Shown: positions 51,033 through 60,002, counted from the first letter of the stretch. The stretch is 64,000 bases of DNA from Anaerotruncus colihominis (GCA_025146135.1 CP102255.1:868001-932000), one strand, 5' to 3'. The notes: a model not told the origin generated them from the letters alone. Numbers and translations: made by a program.

Positions 51033-51035
51033 CGC

Positions 51036-52262
51036 TCACATCATCTCCAGTCCTTGTCCTATTTCCTGTTCCGGCTGAAATACCGGGAGAGGCTGGCCGT
51101 CCTTTCTGCGGATCAGACCATACTCTGTGATAACCCCCAGCCGGTCATCCAGCATCTTCTGGCCGATCTGGGCCGCCTGCGGGGTCTGGAACAGCTCCTC
51201 TGGTAAAGCAGAATACTTCTCACGGAACATCATCTCCGCATAGCCCCAGGTCTGCGCTACCTCGGGACGGAGTTCGTACTGGTCAATCTCGCCCATCAAC
51301 CGTGTGGCGTCCTGCAGACTGGGGTGGTCAACCACGGATAAAAGCGCCTTATACTTGACCATATCCGATTCGGGCCACTCCCGTTCTATTTGAGCCAACC
51401 GCTTGGCAAATTCGTCGGCCTGTTCAATGCCATCCTCATCGTCGATAGCGTTGTTGATAGCATCTCGCAGGAAGGGGATCAGGCAATCCACACAGCGGAA
51501 TGCACATTCATCCACTGAGGCGGCATCTACTTTTTCCACCGCTCTCCATATACCGGCATCCGCTGCGGGAAGATTCAGCACTGCGGTTTTGTCGTTATCA
51601 TAGCTTGGGTCATTGAAAAATCCCTTACGCACCTCCAGCATCACCGGAGCATCGGAGCGATGGAAGCAAGCCGTTTCATTGGACTGGCACACATAGATGT
51701 CCTTGATTTCTCCACCCAGTTCCGCATAGCCGAAGTCGGTGAACACGCCGCCATGATCCTCCTGATGCTGTTCTCCCAACAGTTCCAGCAGTCTTTCTTG
51801 AAAGCCGCTGCCCTCCTCTGTGGTGTCAAGCAGAGCCATAGCCTCATTTGAGAGCATTTCATTTGCGTATAAAAACGCCCCCAGTTCTTCATGATTGGAA
51901 ACTCGGGGCGCAAAACAGCAGATATCGGTATTGTAGGTCAGGTTAATCAATTGGTTCAGCGGAATGGGAGCGACGCGGTGATTCTGCTTGATTTTCAAAA
52001 GAGCATCCATCCCTTTTTTCTGCTCCTCTGTCAGTGAGGCCAATCGCTGGGCAAACAGGTTTAGGTCGTATAGATTAGCATTCCACCCAATCATGGCATG
52101 CGTGAGGCCATTGTAATGGATGCAGGTTAGCTCATTTTTGCAGAAGCTACCGTCTTTGATTCTCGCCTTTTGGAGTGCGTCGCTGAACTCCGCAAAGGAT
52201 GCTGGCATTTTCATTACCGTGGCCGTCTCATAAGATTTAGGTCCACTGTTGCTGATCTCCAC
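51036..52262 (-). CDS. ArdA-like cargo protein, 408 aa
   Basis: The frame begins at a GTG at 52262 whose GGAGG-like site is poorly placed, so the true N-terminus is uncertain. Features include LKIKQNHRVAPIPLNQLINLTYN, DFGYAELGGEIKDIYV, VMLEVRKGFFNDPSYDNDKTAVLNLPA and a final YGLIRRKDGQPLP. It is a paralogue of the 345-, 376- and 401-residue proteins in this block and is acidic. Ends IGQGLEMM, a clear tail. Probable anti-defence cargo; inference. Confidence 0.55.
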   Translation of the reverse strand: MEISNSGPKSYETATVMKMPASFAEFSDALQKARIKDGSFCKNELTCIHYNGLTHAMIGWNANLYDLNLFAQRLASLTEEQKKGMDALLKIKQNHRVAPIPLNQLINLTYNTDICCFAPRVSNHEELGAFLYANEMLSNEAMALLDTTEEGSGFQERLLELLGEQHQEDHGGVFTDFGYAELGGEIKDIYVCQSNETACFHRSDAPVMLEVRKGFFNDPSYDNDKTAVLNLPAADAGIWRAVEKVDAASVDECAFRCVDCLIPFLRDAINNAIDDEDGIEQADEFAKRLAQIEREWPESDMVKYKALLSVVDHPSLQDATRLMGEIDQYELRPEVAQTWGYAEMMFREKYSALPEELFQTPQAAQIGQKMLDDRLGVITEYGLIRRKDGQPLPVFQPEQEIGQGLEMM

Positions 52263-52275
52263 CTCGAAAATTGTC

Positions 52276-52590
52276 TTATCTAAGAGTAATCCCTCCCTGT
52301 GTAGACTCTTGCTCAGGAGCCTCGGGCGGTTCCATGTCTGAGTGAACTTCGTTTACGGTTTCCAATATGGATTCCAAGTCTCTTTTCCGAGAAATATTCG
52401 CAAAATCCACGGAGCGGCAGTATACTTCGCCATCCTTTCCCACAGAGCACTGTGTCTGCTCTTTGCCTCGCATCTTTTTCGATTTCACTGCCAGGCATCC
52501 GTCATCGGCAATTCGTGAGGAGAAGCCCTTTTCCTTTAACCGCTCCGACAATACCGAAAAAAACTGCCGCGTTCTCCCATCAAGATCCAT
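52276..52590 (-). CDS. Small cargo protein sharing a domain with the 219-aa protein
   Basis: A 104-residue protein with RBS AGAGGCGTATAAA. Residues 8-85 (RQFFSVLSERLKEKGFSSRIA through VYCRSVDFANISRKRDLESIL) resemble the N-terminal domain of the protein encoded at 59153, suggesting a shared module. Function unknown. Lysine-rich, soluble. Ends TQGGITLR, near the shared tail form with one added residue. Confidence 0.55.
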   Translation of the reverse strand: MDLDGRTRQFFSVLSERLKEKGFSSRIADDGCLAVKSKKMRGKEQTQCSVGKDGEVYCRSVDFANISRKRDLESILETVNEVHSDMEPPEAPEQESTQGGITLR

Positions 52591-52605
52591 TTTATACGCC
52601 TCTTT

Positions 52606-53604
52606 CTATAAACTCATTCCCTGCATCTCAATATCTTCTGCAGGAGCGGAAGGGGCCTCATAGAGTGTGCTTCGGCCATAAGCGATGCGGATGATATCCT
52701 CTGCGGAGTAGTCGGAGCCAGCGCCAAAAAGATGCCTGAACTGCAGGCGGTCTGACGGAGCAATGTACCATGTGGAATACTGAGACTTCAGCCCTTTCAG
52801 GGATTCAGCCGATGTTTTGAAGGTCAGTTCCACTCCGTCCTTCTGTACCGTGACATTGACCGTCTTTGCGCCACTTTTTTGGAGGGCATCTGTAATCGCC
52901 CGCATCCGATAGACCGGTGCATCGCTGTCCTGGCTGAGCATCTGATACTCTGCCAGCAACGCATCCTTCTTTAGAAACTGCGCCAGAAATTCCTCCTGGT
53001 TGTCCCGCATGTACTGTTCCGCAGTTGTTTTTATATAATCCTCCGGGGATTTGAGGTAGGAGAGCAGGGTGTCTTCTGTCAAGGATGTATAATACTCACT
53101 GTGAAACTGTACATCGGGTTTCTCCCCAGAAAAAACGAGGGAAGCTGCCTCCCGCCCTGCCTCGGTTCCCTTGTAATACCGGTATGAATTGATGTTCCTC
53201 TCACTGGTGAGTTCCCTGACAGAGAGGCGACTTCGCTCATTGGAAATGGCCGCCTCAACATAGCGGTCGACCTCCTGAGCGATGCGCTTCCCAAACGCCG
53301 TAGAATCCTGGCATTCTTCTTCCGTCAGTCCGGAGACAAAGTTGGGAAGGGGGTCATCCAGAAGATGGAGCGCCTGGTGTTGCCGGTCGTACAGGCCGCA
53401 GAACTCCAAACGGTCGCTCCAGCTGATCCTCTCTCCATAAAATGTTTCGCATCCAAAGAGGTAATCAATCTCTGGCGTTGCGGGAACTTTCACTACTGAG
53501 CCCAAATGCTTGCCCTTTTGCAGAACTAAAACTGGCACAGCGGCATTTTCCAGCCACTCTTGAAACTCCTGCCGGGGAAGTGGGGCCTGCTTTTGCTGCG
53601 ACAT
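52606..53604 (-). CDS. Hypothetical cargo protein, 332 aa
   Basis: AAATGGGAGGATTTTGTA precedes the ATG. It contains EIDYLFGCETFYGERISWSD, RSRLSVRELTSERNINSYRY and VNVTVQKDGVELTFKTSAESL, with helical and beta portions but no named domain. Soluble. It lies between the DUF4314 protein gene and the small 104-residue gene in one operon, and ends DIEMQGMSL, a shared tail. Likely delivered or anti-defence cargo by context only. Confidence 0.55.
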   Translation of the reverse strand: MSQQKQAPLPRQEFQEWLENAAVPVLVLQKGKHLGSVVKVPATPEIDYLFGCETFYGERISWSDRLEFCGLYDRQHQALHLLDDPLPNFVSGLTEEECQDSTAFGKRIAQEVDRYVEAAISNERSRLSVRELTSERNINSYRYYKGTEAGREAASLVFSGEKPDVQFHSEYYTSLTEDTLLSYLKSPEDYIKTTAEQYMRDNQEEFLAQFLKKDALLAEYQMLSQDSDAPVYRMRAITDALQKSGAKTVNVTVQKDGVELTFKTSAESLKGLKSQYSTWYIAPSDRLQFRHLFGAGSDYSAEDIIRIAYGRSTLYEAPSAPAEDIEMQGMSL

Positions 53605-53621
53605 TACAAAATCCTCCCATT

Positions 53622-54617
53622 TTACTGTTTCTGCTCAAAGTTTGCACAACTTGTCTGTCCCGAGTATGACTCTTCATAGTGTTTGGGGTCAGCACCAGGC
53701 ACATCCCACCCAGCCATGCTTCCTATCTCCATAGCTTGCCGCTGGATGGGGGTGACGCCCAGGTCTTCGTTCAACTCATCCGCCAGTTCCACATTCCCTT
53801 CCTTGTCGCCGGTATCCCAGTCGGAGGGGTAGTAGCCAGTTTCACCCCGTTTGATGCAGATAAGCTGTCCGGTGGTCCGCAGGGTGGAGAAGCACAGTTC
53901 CGGCAACCCCTCGGCCACCTTGGGGGCAAACCGTTCCTGTTCGGTTTGGATGCTCCAATCATCAGGCTGCCACAGATGGACATACAGCTCGCCGCCGTCC
54001 ACCTCGATGGGGCGCTGCTCGAAGCCTTCGCCCCATCCGTCAGAGGCTTGTCCACCCAGGTACTCTTTTAAGATGGTAAGCTCTTCCGGAGTCAGCTCTC
54101 CGGCCACCCGGCACTCCGCTACGCCCCAGAGCTGGCGATTCCTGACCTCAACAGTAAACACCGCCGAGCGGACCTTGTGATCTACACTGTCGTCCTCACC
54201 GTACCAGCGCATGAGGCCGCTCTCGTTTTCCTCTGGTACCCGGTTTTTTACCAGAGCGGACAGAATTTGTCCCTCATAATCCATGAGGGTGTGGCCATCC
54301 CACTCCTCACCGTCCTCTGACATATCCCCCCACTCGTCCCGTCCATAGAAGTCCGCTGTGAGCGGCATATACAATTTGAATGTCTGAGGCTCTGGCAGAT
54401 AGACCGAGAATCGGTCTTCTCCCAGCACCAGAGCCAAGGTACATCCATTGTCCCACTTTACATGGAATTGCCCGGCATCGTCGATATAATCCAGTTTCCC
54501 GGTACTGCCGGGGGAAATGGGCCGGGGATTACCGCCTATCTCTGTGAGTTGGATGCGGGAATCCTTGGGGAACTGCTGCCGCAAGAAGTCCAGCCACTCT
54601 CTCGGTACGCTTTGCAT
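53622..54617 (-). CDS. DUF4314-containing cargo protein, 331 aa
   Basis: The N-terminal 65 residues match DUF4314 (SRIQLTEIGGNPRPISPGSTG, then AGQFHVKWDNGCTLALVLGEDRF), a small beta-barrel-like module of mobile elements. The central region (GGELYVHLWQPDDWSIQTEQ) is unnamed and acidic. RBS GGGAGAG overlaps the end of the upstream gene. The C-terminus (SCANFEQKQ) lacks the shared tail, one of the few in this block without it. Confidence 0.6.
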   Translation of the reverse strand: MQSVPREWLDFLRQQFPKDSRIQLTEIGGNPRPISPGSTGKLDYIDDAGQFHVKWDNGCTLALVLGEDRFSVYLPEPQTFKLYMPLTADFYGRDEWGDMSEDGEEWDGHTLMDYEGQILSALVKNRVPEENESGLMRWYGEDDSVDHKVRSAVFTVEVRNRQLWGVAECRVAGELTPEELTILKEYLGGQASDGWGEGFEQRPIEVDGGELYVHLWQPDDWSIQTEQERFAPKVAEGLPELCFSTLRTTGQLICIKRGETGYYPSDWDTGDKEGNVELADELNEDLGVTPIQRQAMEIGSMAGWDVPGADPKHYEESYSGQTSCANFEQKQ

Positions 54618-55955
54618 TTACATCTCTCCCATTCTAATCCCAATATCCGGCTGATTTAATTGTTGATAGAGCCGTTCCATCGCCTCCGCCACCACGAGGT
54701 CCGACCGGAAGCTTTCCAGTTTTTCGTGATCCGTAAAGAATTGCTGTTCACCGCTCTGGAAATGAACAAAGTCCACTGTGGCGATACCGTCCTTAATAAC
54801 GCCCAGCCGTTTCTCACTGGTATTGCTGTCCTGGTAGATTTGGATTGCTTCCTCCAGAGTCAGATCTTGCCTGATTATCTCCTGCGGGGTATTGGTGTCC
54901 GCCATGACAAACCAGGCATAGGTGTGGGGAATGCTGGGATCTGCGGCTTTCCTAAGAGCCTGCTTCCCAGTTTCAGTCAGTCCATAGTTGCAGGTACGGC
55001 GTGAATTGTCCTCACCGGCAAAATCCAACAGGATATCGTCTACCGCTTTTTTGACCTCCGGATCGTCTGTCAGCGTTTCAAAGCGGAAGCCGGTTGTGCT
55101 GCGGAAGGGCAGTTCCTCCCGGATGGCCTGGAGCAACGCCTTGGAATCCGTGAACTCCTGCTGTTCGCCGCTGGCGAAGGTTACCCGACCTACCACAGGG
55201 TGTTCCTGTCGGTACATCTCCTGCTGGCAAAGATCATAGCAATAGAGGTACCCCTGATACTCGCCGGGAAAGGGAGTACAGCGTAGACAGAAACGGTAAT
55301 TTTCTGTTTCCGCAATATAGCCATAACTCCTGCGGTCCTCTGTGATGGAGCCGCCATGCTGCCAGCAGTAGGCGTCCATGGCCCCCAGATTCTTCAGGAG
55401 TCCAGTCTGACGCAGGTCGTCCACAAATCGCTGCAGCACCTCTTTGAACTCCGGGGTGTTGAACCTATCCTCGTTATGGGGCCACCAGGTGTGCCAGAAC
55501 TCCTTCTCACCATGGCCGAAATCCATGCGGAGGTGGCCTACAGTACCCAGTGCCTCGTCCAGCTTTTCTTCGGAATAGAACAGCCCCACCTCATCCAGGG
55601 AGGCGGGGCGCAGTACAAACTCACGATTATCCTGGGGGTAGGCCAGATCATGCTCCTCGCAAAACTGCTCCAGCGTCATTTCTTCTCCCAGCAGATAAAA
55701 TGTGCCGTTGACCCGGCGCGAAGCAGTACCTTCATGCTTTAAAGGGATTGGAGAAAGTACGGTTCCTGCATGATAGTCAGCGGCATGATCCACCAGAGTG
55801 GTTCGGGTGCTGGGAGATTTATGTGTCCCCCGCAGGTCATAGCAGTACCACCCATCAGGAATGATATCCCGCTGAATCAGCCAGTTGGTGAACAGCACAG
55901 GTTTTCCAAGCAACGCTGCGTGTTGCATGGAGTCTGTCCAGATGTTAATGCTCAT
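54618..55955 (-). CDS. LPD28/LPD16-like polyvalent protein, 445 aa
   Basis: Residues 1-90 (GKPVLFTNWLIQRDIIPDGWYCYDLRG, through the HAGTVLSP block and FYLLGEEMTLEQFCEEH) resemble large polyvalent protein domain LPD28. A second block (LGTVGHLRMDFGHGEKEFWHTW, then YGYIAETENYRFCLRCTPFPGEYQGYL) is like LPD16. These domains come from polyvalent proteins of conjugative elements that act in the recipient. GGGAGGGATTAA precedes the ATG. Ends IGIRMGEM, a shared tail. Numbers of the LPD families are from memory. Confidence 0.6.
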   Translation of the reverse strand: MSINIWTDSMQHAALLGKPVLFTNWLIQRDIIPDGWYCYDLRGTHKSPSTRTTLVDHAADYHAGTVLSPIPLKHEGTASRRVNGTFYLLGEEMTLEQFCEEHDLAYPQDNREFVLRPASLDEVGLFYSEEKLDEALGTVGHLRMDFGHGEKEFWHTWWPHNEDRFNTPEFKEVLQRFVDDLRQTGLLKNLGAMDAYCWQHGGSITEDRRSYGYIAETENYRFCLRCTPFPGEYQGYLYCYDLCQQEMYRQEHPVVGRVTFASGEQQEFTDSKALLQAIREELPFRSTTGFRFETLTDDPEVKKAVDDILLDFAGEDNSRRTCNYGLTETGKQALRKAADPSIPHTYAWFVMADTNTPQEIIRQDLTLEEAIQIYQDSNTSEKRLGVIKDGIATVDFVHFQSGEQQFFTDHEKLESFRSDLVVAEAMERLYQQLNQPDIGIRMGEM

Positions 55956-56030
55956 TTAATCCCTCCCATATTCACAGTGTTTTCCCACTCGTGCTGGTTC
56001 CACAGCGTATCTTGTATCTGCGTACAGGGA

Positions 56031-57161
56031 TTAATGCATCTGCAACCCATCTTGTACTTCAGGGAACGGATCACTGAGCTTTCGGAGCAGGCCAAATTCG
56101 GTCCTTCTCACACCATCCTCCCGCATATAAAAGTTGCCCATTGCTTCGAAATCCGTAAAGCCATCGAGGGTAGAGATCAGCTCCTCGTCCGCCCCGATCC
56201 GCTCCAACACCTGCTTGCCATATTCCTCCGGATCGTCCGGTACACGCTCGTAGTCATCCAGTTCGATGGAAAACCTCAAAGCCTCCTGGAGCGTTGCCGG
56301 CTGTTCCACCTCAAGGACAGAGAGGTATTTCAGCAATGCGCCATCCTCCTGATCCATTATCCGGATATTTTCCGCCAACTCGTCCAATTGCTCCAGTCTC
56401 AGATCCATCCCCTGGAGAGGAAGATATTCCCCCAGATAAGGCCGCAGGGCCTCCACCCGAGTGAGTTTCGCCATATTGAGGCTGTCCACTCCCAGAAGTT
56501 GTCTGGCGCTCTCCAATTGCTCAAAGGTCGCAGGCAGAGTGATCTGCGCTGTTTCGCTCTGTACACGAACAGGGCAGGGGTTTTCCATCCATATCCGGAA
56601 AACGCCGTCCAATCTCTCGTTCTCCAAAAGTTCAGGTGTCTTTTTCTGCACATAATTGCCGCTGGAATATTCTCCTCCATGCTTTTCCCGATATTCAGCC
56701 CCCACACGGGCATAATTGATATAGGGCTTGAAGCGATCCGGAAATGGTGTGATCCCTTTGTTCACAAGGTAGATGCCCAATTCTGAATCAGACGACACAT
56801 TGTTGACGAGCATATACTCATCCAGCCTGTCCGCCACAGTAAGGGCCCCCTCCAAGTTCCAGACACACTCCGCATCCAATGCCCCGGAAAAGATGGCGGC
56901 TTTCGCCGGAGAAAGTGCCTCTGTGCGTTCCGCCAGTTTTTGTAGTTTTTGAAACTGCTCCGAATCTTCTACATCCACATCGTACAGGCATCGGTAAAGG
57001 ACCGGTACATTGCTGCTCACATCCAGGATGGCGGTGGCTGTGGTATCGAGGCTGATTCTGTCCAGGAAGGCAAATGTCTCCCCAATCTCAGCGGGACTGG
57101 CGGGCAGTTGCAGACGGACAGTTTCTTCTCCTTTTCCCCGGCTCAGAGTCAACAGAATCAT
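56031..57161 (-). CDS. ArdA-like cargo protein, 376 aa
   Basis: RBS GGGAGGAATGTAACG. Starts with beta-rich repeats (ETVRLQLPASPAEIGETFAFLD), then LAERTEALSPAKAAIFSGALDAE and a C-terminal TEFGLLRKLSDPFPEV that parallels YGLIRRKDGQPLP of the 408-residue paralogue. Strongly acidic. Several units alternate LDxL or ALxxALD with acidic helices, as in ArdA-like proteins. It ends VQDGLQMH, like the shared tail. Probable restriction-blocking protein by family likeness. Confidence 0.55.
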   Translation of the reverse strand: MILLTLSRGKGEETVRLQLPASPAEIGETFAFLDRISLDTTATAILDVSSNVPVLYRCLYDVDVEDSEQFQKLQKLAERTEALSPAKAAIFSGALDAECVWNLEGALTVADRLDEYMLVNNVSSDSELGIYLVNKGITPFPDRFKPYINYARVGAEYREKHGGEYSSGNYVQKKTPELLENERLDGVFRIWMENPCPVRVQSETAQITLPATFEQLESARQLLGVDSLNMAKLTRVEALRPYLGEYLPLQGMDLRLEQLDELAENIRIMDQEDGALLKYLSVLEVEQPATLQEALRFSIELDDYERVPDDPEEYGKQVLERIGADEELISTLDGFTDFEAMGNFYMREDGVRRTEFGLLRKLSDPFPEVQDGLQMH

Positions 57162-57163
57162 CG

Positions 57164-58369
57164 TTACATTCCTCCCATCTGAAATTCCTGTTCCCGCTGG
57201 TGCTGCTCTGCCGGACCGCCGGCCATCAGCTCCCCCAATGTCAATGTGCCACAGTAGGCCACATATCCTTTCTCCGTGAAGGCTCCTGTTTCCTTCTCCA
57301 TACGGAGTTTGCCGTAACGCTCATAATCATAGAACTCCTCCAGATTGGGGTCATATTCATAATGGCCGGAGTCCTGGATCATGTATCTGCCATATTCGGC
57401 GGGAGTGCGGACTTTGGGTGCAAACTCAAACAGCTCCAGATTTTTGGCCAGTTCGCGTATCTCGCCGGCACACTCCGGCTTGGCCATCTCCATGACCGCC
57501 GTCAACTTTTTCTGTTCCAAATCAGACAGTGCAGCGATGGCCGTCGCCATATCATTCAGCGCGAATAGATCCTCCCGTTGTCCCTCCAGGACCTCCTCCA
57601 CCTCGGATGGAAGCAGACTGTCCTCATACCAGATGCGGGCATCGTGGATGTTAACGCCTGAGCGTGCAATTCCACGCTGGAGCTGTTGCTCGGAGCAGGG
57701 CAGGAGCAGCCAAGTGATTTGATCTGTATTTTCCGGCTCCTGCCGGGAGGAAAGCCCTACCGCCAGCAGATTCGGCTGGTAGTGGTAACAGGGGAAGTGG
57801 CGGCCGTCATAGAGCTGCTCCAGTTTCATCCCGTTATCATAGACCACGCCATAAGGGGTAATCCTTCCCTCAAGATGATTGAGGATCAGGTCCAGAGCGA
57901 ACTTGCGGCCATCCAGCCGCTCGAGCTCCTCGATTCTGCAGCCCCCACCCTGCATCGTCATGTAGTGCTGCCGCCCAATGGCGTCCAGGTCGGAGAAGTC
58001 TGTGATGACCGTGGCCTGCTGGCAGCAAAAGGTCAGATTGATGAAATCCTTTATATTTGAGACGCCCAATTTGCAGGCCATTCCCTGGAACTGGGCAGCC
58101 TCACCGTCATCAAAACTGTCCAGCCGTTTGGCCAGATAGTCCAGCTCATCAAAATTGACCAATGAGCCAACCAGCCTGTTCAGTACGGTATAGAAGCTGT
58201 CCAGTTCATCCACCCGGCAATCCCGCCGGAGCGCGTCACCGATTTCCAATGGCTCCAGCAGTTCGATCATGCGGTCATATTTCTCATCGGGGATAGGGAA
58301 TGGAACCGTAATCTGCCCATATTCCGGGTGCTGAGCGCTGCTCAGTACCGCTTTCAGCACATAGCCCAT
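57164..58369 (-). CDS. ArdA-like cargo protein, 401 aa
   Basis: AGGAGGCACCAGA precedes the ATG. Contains VPFPIPDEKYDRMIELLEPLE, a LDYLAKRLDSFDDGEAAQFQG block, and NLTFCCQQATVI, similar in spacing to the 408-residue protein. The C-terminus has YVAYCGTLTLGE. Acidic overall. It ends FQMGGM, a clear tail. It overlaps the next gene by 16 bases. Assigned ArdA-like by shared style; catalytic motifs are not expected. Confidence 0.55.
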   Translation of the reverse strand: MGYVLKAVLSSAQHPEYGQITVPFPIPDEKYDRMIELLEPLEIGDALRRDCRVDELDSFYTVLNRLVGSLVNFDELDYLAKRLDSFDDGEAAQFQGMACKLGVSNIKDFINLTFCCQQATVITDFSDLDAIGRQHYMTMQGGGCRIEELERLDGRKFALDLILNHLEGRITPYGVVYDNGMKLEQLYDGRHFPCYHYQPNLLAVGLSSRQEPENTDQITWLLLPCSEQQLQRGIARSGVNIHDARIWYEDSLLPSEVEEVLEGQREDLFALNDMATAIAALSDLEQKKLTAVMEMAKPECAGEIRELAKNLELFEFAPKVRTPAEYGRYMIQDSGHYEYDPNLEEFYDYERYGKLRMEKETGAFTEKGYVAYCGTLTLGELMAGGPAEQHQREQEFQMGGM

Positions 58370-59067
58370 TCTGGTGCCTCCTTACTCGCATCCATGACCG
58401 CCTTTCCATATCTGGCAATCATGGTTGCGTAAATAATATTGTGGAAGTCCAGATCACTCACCAGTTTTGGGTGTGCCAAATCTTCTGCCTCCATGGGTGA
58501 CTTCAGGTCATACAGCCGTCTGGCGGAATAAAAGATGGGGTAATCCTGTATCGCAAATCCATGGGGTTTGGATACGATGCGGCTGAAATCAATGGAATCG
58601 TGTGAAAGAGCGGGGAGCGCCGGTTGCCAGAGTCGCTCCTTTGAGGCGAGAAGATAGAGCGCCGCCAGATAGCCAGGAGGCGCATCATCCCATACCCTGT
58701 CCGCAAAGCGGCTTCTGAGGTGGACGGACACTGTGTGCAGGACTGCCTGATCCGGCCCGCTCCAGTGTTCCACAGCCTGAATCCTCTTGTGCAGGCCGGC
58801 ATGAGGGATGTGTCCGAAATATTCCAGAATCAAATCCAGGTACTCAATCGCGCCGGACTTCAACCGCTCCGCGATATACGGACAGGTGCGGACTTGACAG
58901 GATCGGCGGCGGTAATGCAGGCAGTACCGGCAATCCACATCCTCCGGCTTGTAGCAGAAGCGGCTGAGGATCATCATCCCGCCGCCGCGCTTCTGGAAGC
59001 CAGGGACGCTCATCATCATATGCTCCAGACCAGCTCGAGGGGTATTCTGAGCGAAATATCTTGTCAT
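58354..59067 (-). CDS. Conserved ICE protein with Cys cluster, 237 aa
   Basis: AGAAGGAGTGTGCC precedes the ATG. The N-terminal third has MMMSVPGFQKRGGGMMILSRF and then CRYCLHYRRRSCQVRTCPYIAERL, with Cys residues that may bind zinc or an iron-sulfur cluster. The remainder is helical (YLAALYLLASKERLW). I recall similar proteins in related ICEs but without a function. Its C-terminus EWAMC fits the tail pattern with one extra residue. It is in the cargo operon above the ArdA-like genes. Confidence 0.65.
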   Translation of the reverse strand: MTRYFAQNTPRAGLEHMMMSVPGFQKRGGGMMILSRFCYKPEDVDCRYCLHYRRRSCQVRTCPYIAERLKSGAIEYLDLILEYFGHIPHAGLHKRIQAVEHWSGPDQAVLHTVSVHLRSRFADRVWDDAPPGYLAALYLLASKERLWQPALPALSHDSIDFSRIVSKPHGFAIQDYPIFYSARRLYDLKSPMEAEDLAHPKLVSDLDFHNIIYATMIARYGKAVMDASKEAPEWAMC

Positions 59068-59089
59068 GGCACACTCCTTCTTTCAAAAC

Positions 59090-59146
59090 AAAAAAGCGGG
59101 AGCTGCTTATGCTGCACAGTGTGTGCAGATGCGGCTCCCGCTTTTT
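59090..59146 (-). terminator. Intrinsic terminator between the last two cargo genes
   Basis: AAAAAGCGGGAGC pairs with GCTCCCGCTTTTT across a longer internal loop that has its own short stem; a T-run follows on the minus strand. It separates the 219-residue gene from the 237-residue gene. Confidence 0.75.
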
Positions 59147-59152
59147 CTGATG

Positions 59153-59812
59153 TCACATATCAATTTGTGGCTCCTGTGCTTGTCCCTGCTCCAGTCTGTC
59201 CGCCAGATCTGGGACAGTGTATTCGATCTTTGTCCTTGCGGTCTGCATGGCTTTGAGGTGTCCATCTTCCAGCTCTGGGCCTTCATCCAGCAGGTAGTCT
59301 GTGGCCCGGTAGAGTTCAGTTAGCTCCTCCGGTGAGAAAAGCTGGGTCTTGGAGATCAGCCCGGAGCGGACGGCAAAATCCTGCTTGGCCCCGCAAAAAT
59401 CTTCATCATAATAATGTCCGTAGCTCACGCCGGTTCTGTTATAGTCCCAGATCCAAGTGACAAACTGATAGCCCCTGCCATTTTCCAACTCCCGGCCAGC
59501 CAGCACTGCGCCGCCAAAATCCGCCAGCAGATGGAATTTTTCGCTCAGACCGCTGATATGAAGGGTGGGCGCAGTTTGAACCTCCTCAACATAAGTGTAC
59601 ACTTCATCTGCGGTCTGTGCGACTCTGTGGTACAATTCACTGGCCTCCGGATTATTGCTTCCGGCAGGAAAAAGGAACACATCGTTTCCTGGAGAAACAA
59701 AGAGGACAGGCTGACCATGGAGGAAAATCTCCAGCCGCCTATCCTCTACATTGGATGATTCAACTCCGCCTTCTCTCAGGCGCCGGGAAAGTTCTTCAAA
59801 AAATTTTTTCAA
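59153..59812 (-). CDS. Cargo protein at the ICE right end, 219 aa
   Basis: TTG start with GAGGTTTAACCA upstream. Residues 1-80 (FFEELSRRLREGGVESSNVEDRRLEIFL) share style with the 104-residue protein at 52276; the remainder (FLLADFGG-like strand and YQFVTWIWDYNRTGVSYGHYY) is unnamed. It is the gene closest to the tRNA-Ala junction and precedes the element-end terminators. It ends EPQIDM, a shared tail. No promoter was found between it and the terminators. Confidence 0.6.
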   Translation of the reverse strand: MKKFFEELSRRLREGGVESSNVEDRRLEIFLHGQPVLFVSPGNDVFLFPAGSNNPEASELYHRVAQTADEVYTYVEEVQTAPTLHISGLSEKFHLLADFGGAVLAGRELENGRGYQFVTWIWDYNRTGVSYGHYYDEDFCGAKQDFAVRSGLISKTQLFSPEELTELYRATDYLLDEGPELEDGHLKAMQTARTKIEYTVPDLADRLEQGQAQEPQIDM

Positions 59813-59852
59813 TGGTTAAACCTCATTTCTTTTTTATCTGTTGGGACGACAA

Positions 59853-59888
59853 CAAAAAAGCGGAGATTCTATCATCGAATCTCCGCTT
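59853..59888 (-). terminator. Intrinsic terminator upstream of the last ICE gene
   Basis: GCGGAGATTC and GAATCTCCGC form a 10-bp stem, followed on the minus strand by TTTTTTGTTG. It would stop transcription entering the element from the tRNA genes. Confidence 0.8.
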
Positions 59889-59962
59889 CAATAACTATAT
59901 TGGTTTTTCTCCGGGGGAAGGGAATCAGGTGTCCGTCCTCTTTGTGTTTTCGTATGGATAGA

Positions 59963-60002
59963 ACAATGACTCACACATTTGGTCTGTGTGAGTCATTGTT
60001 TT

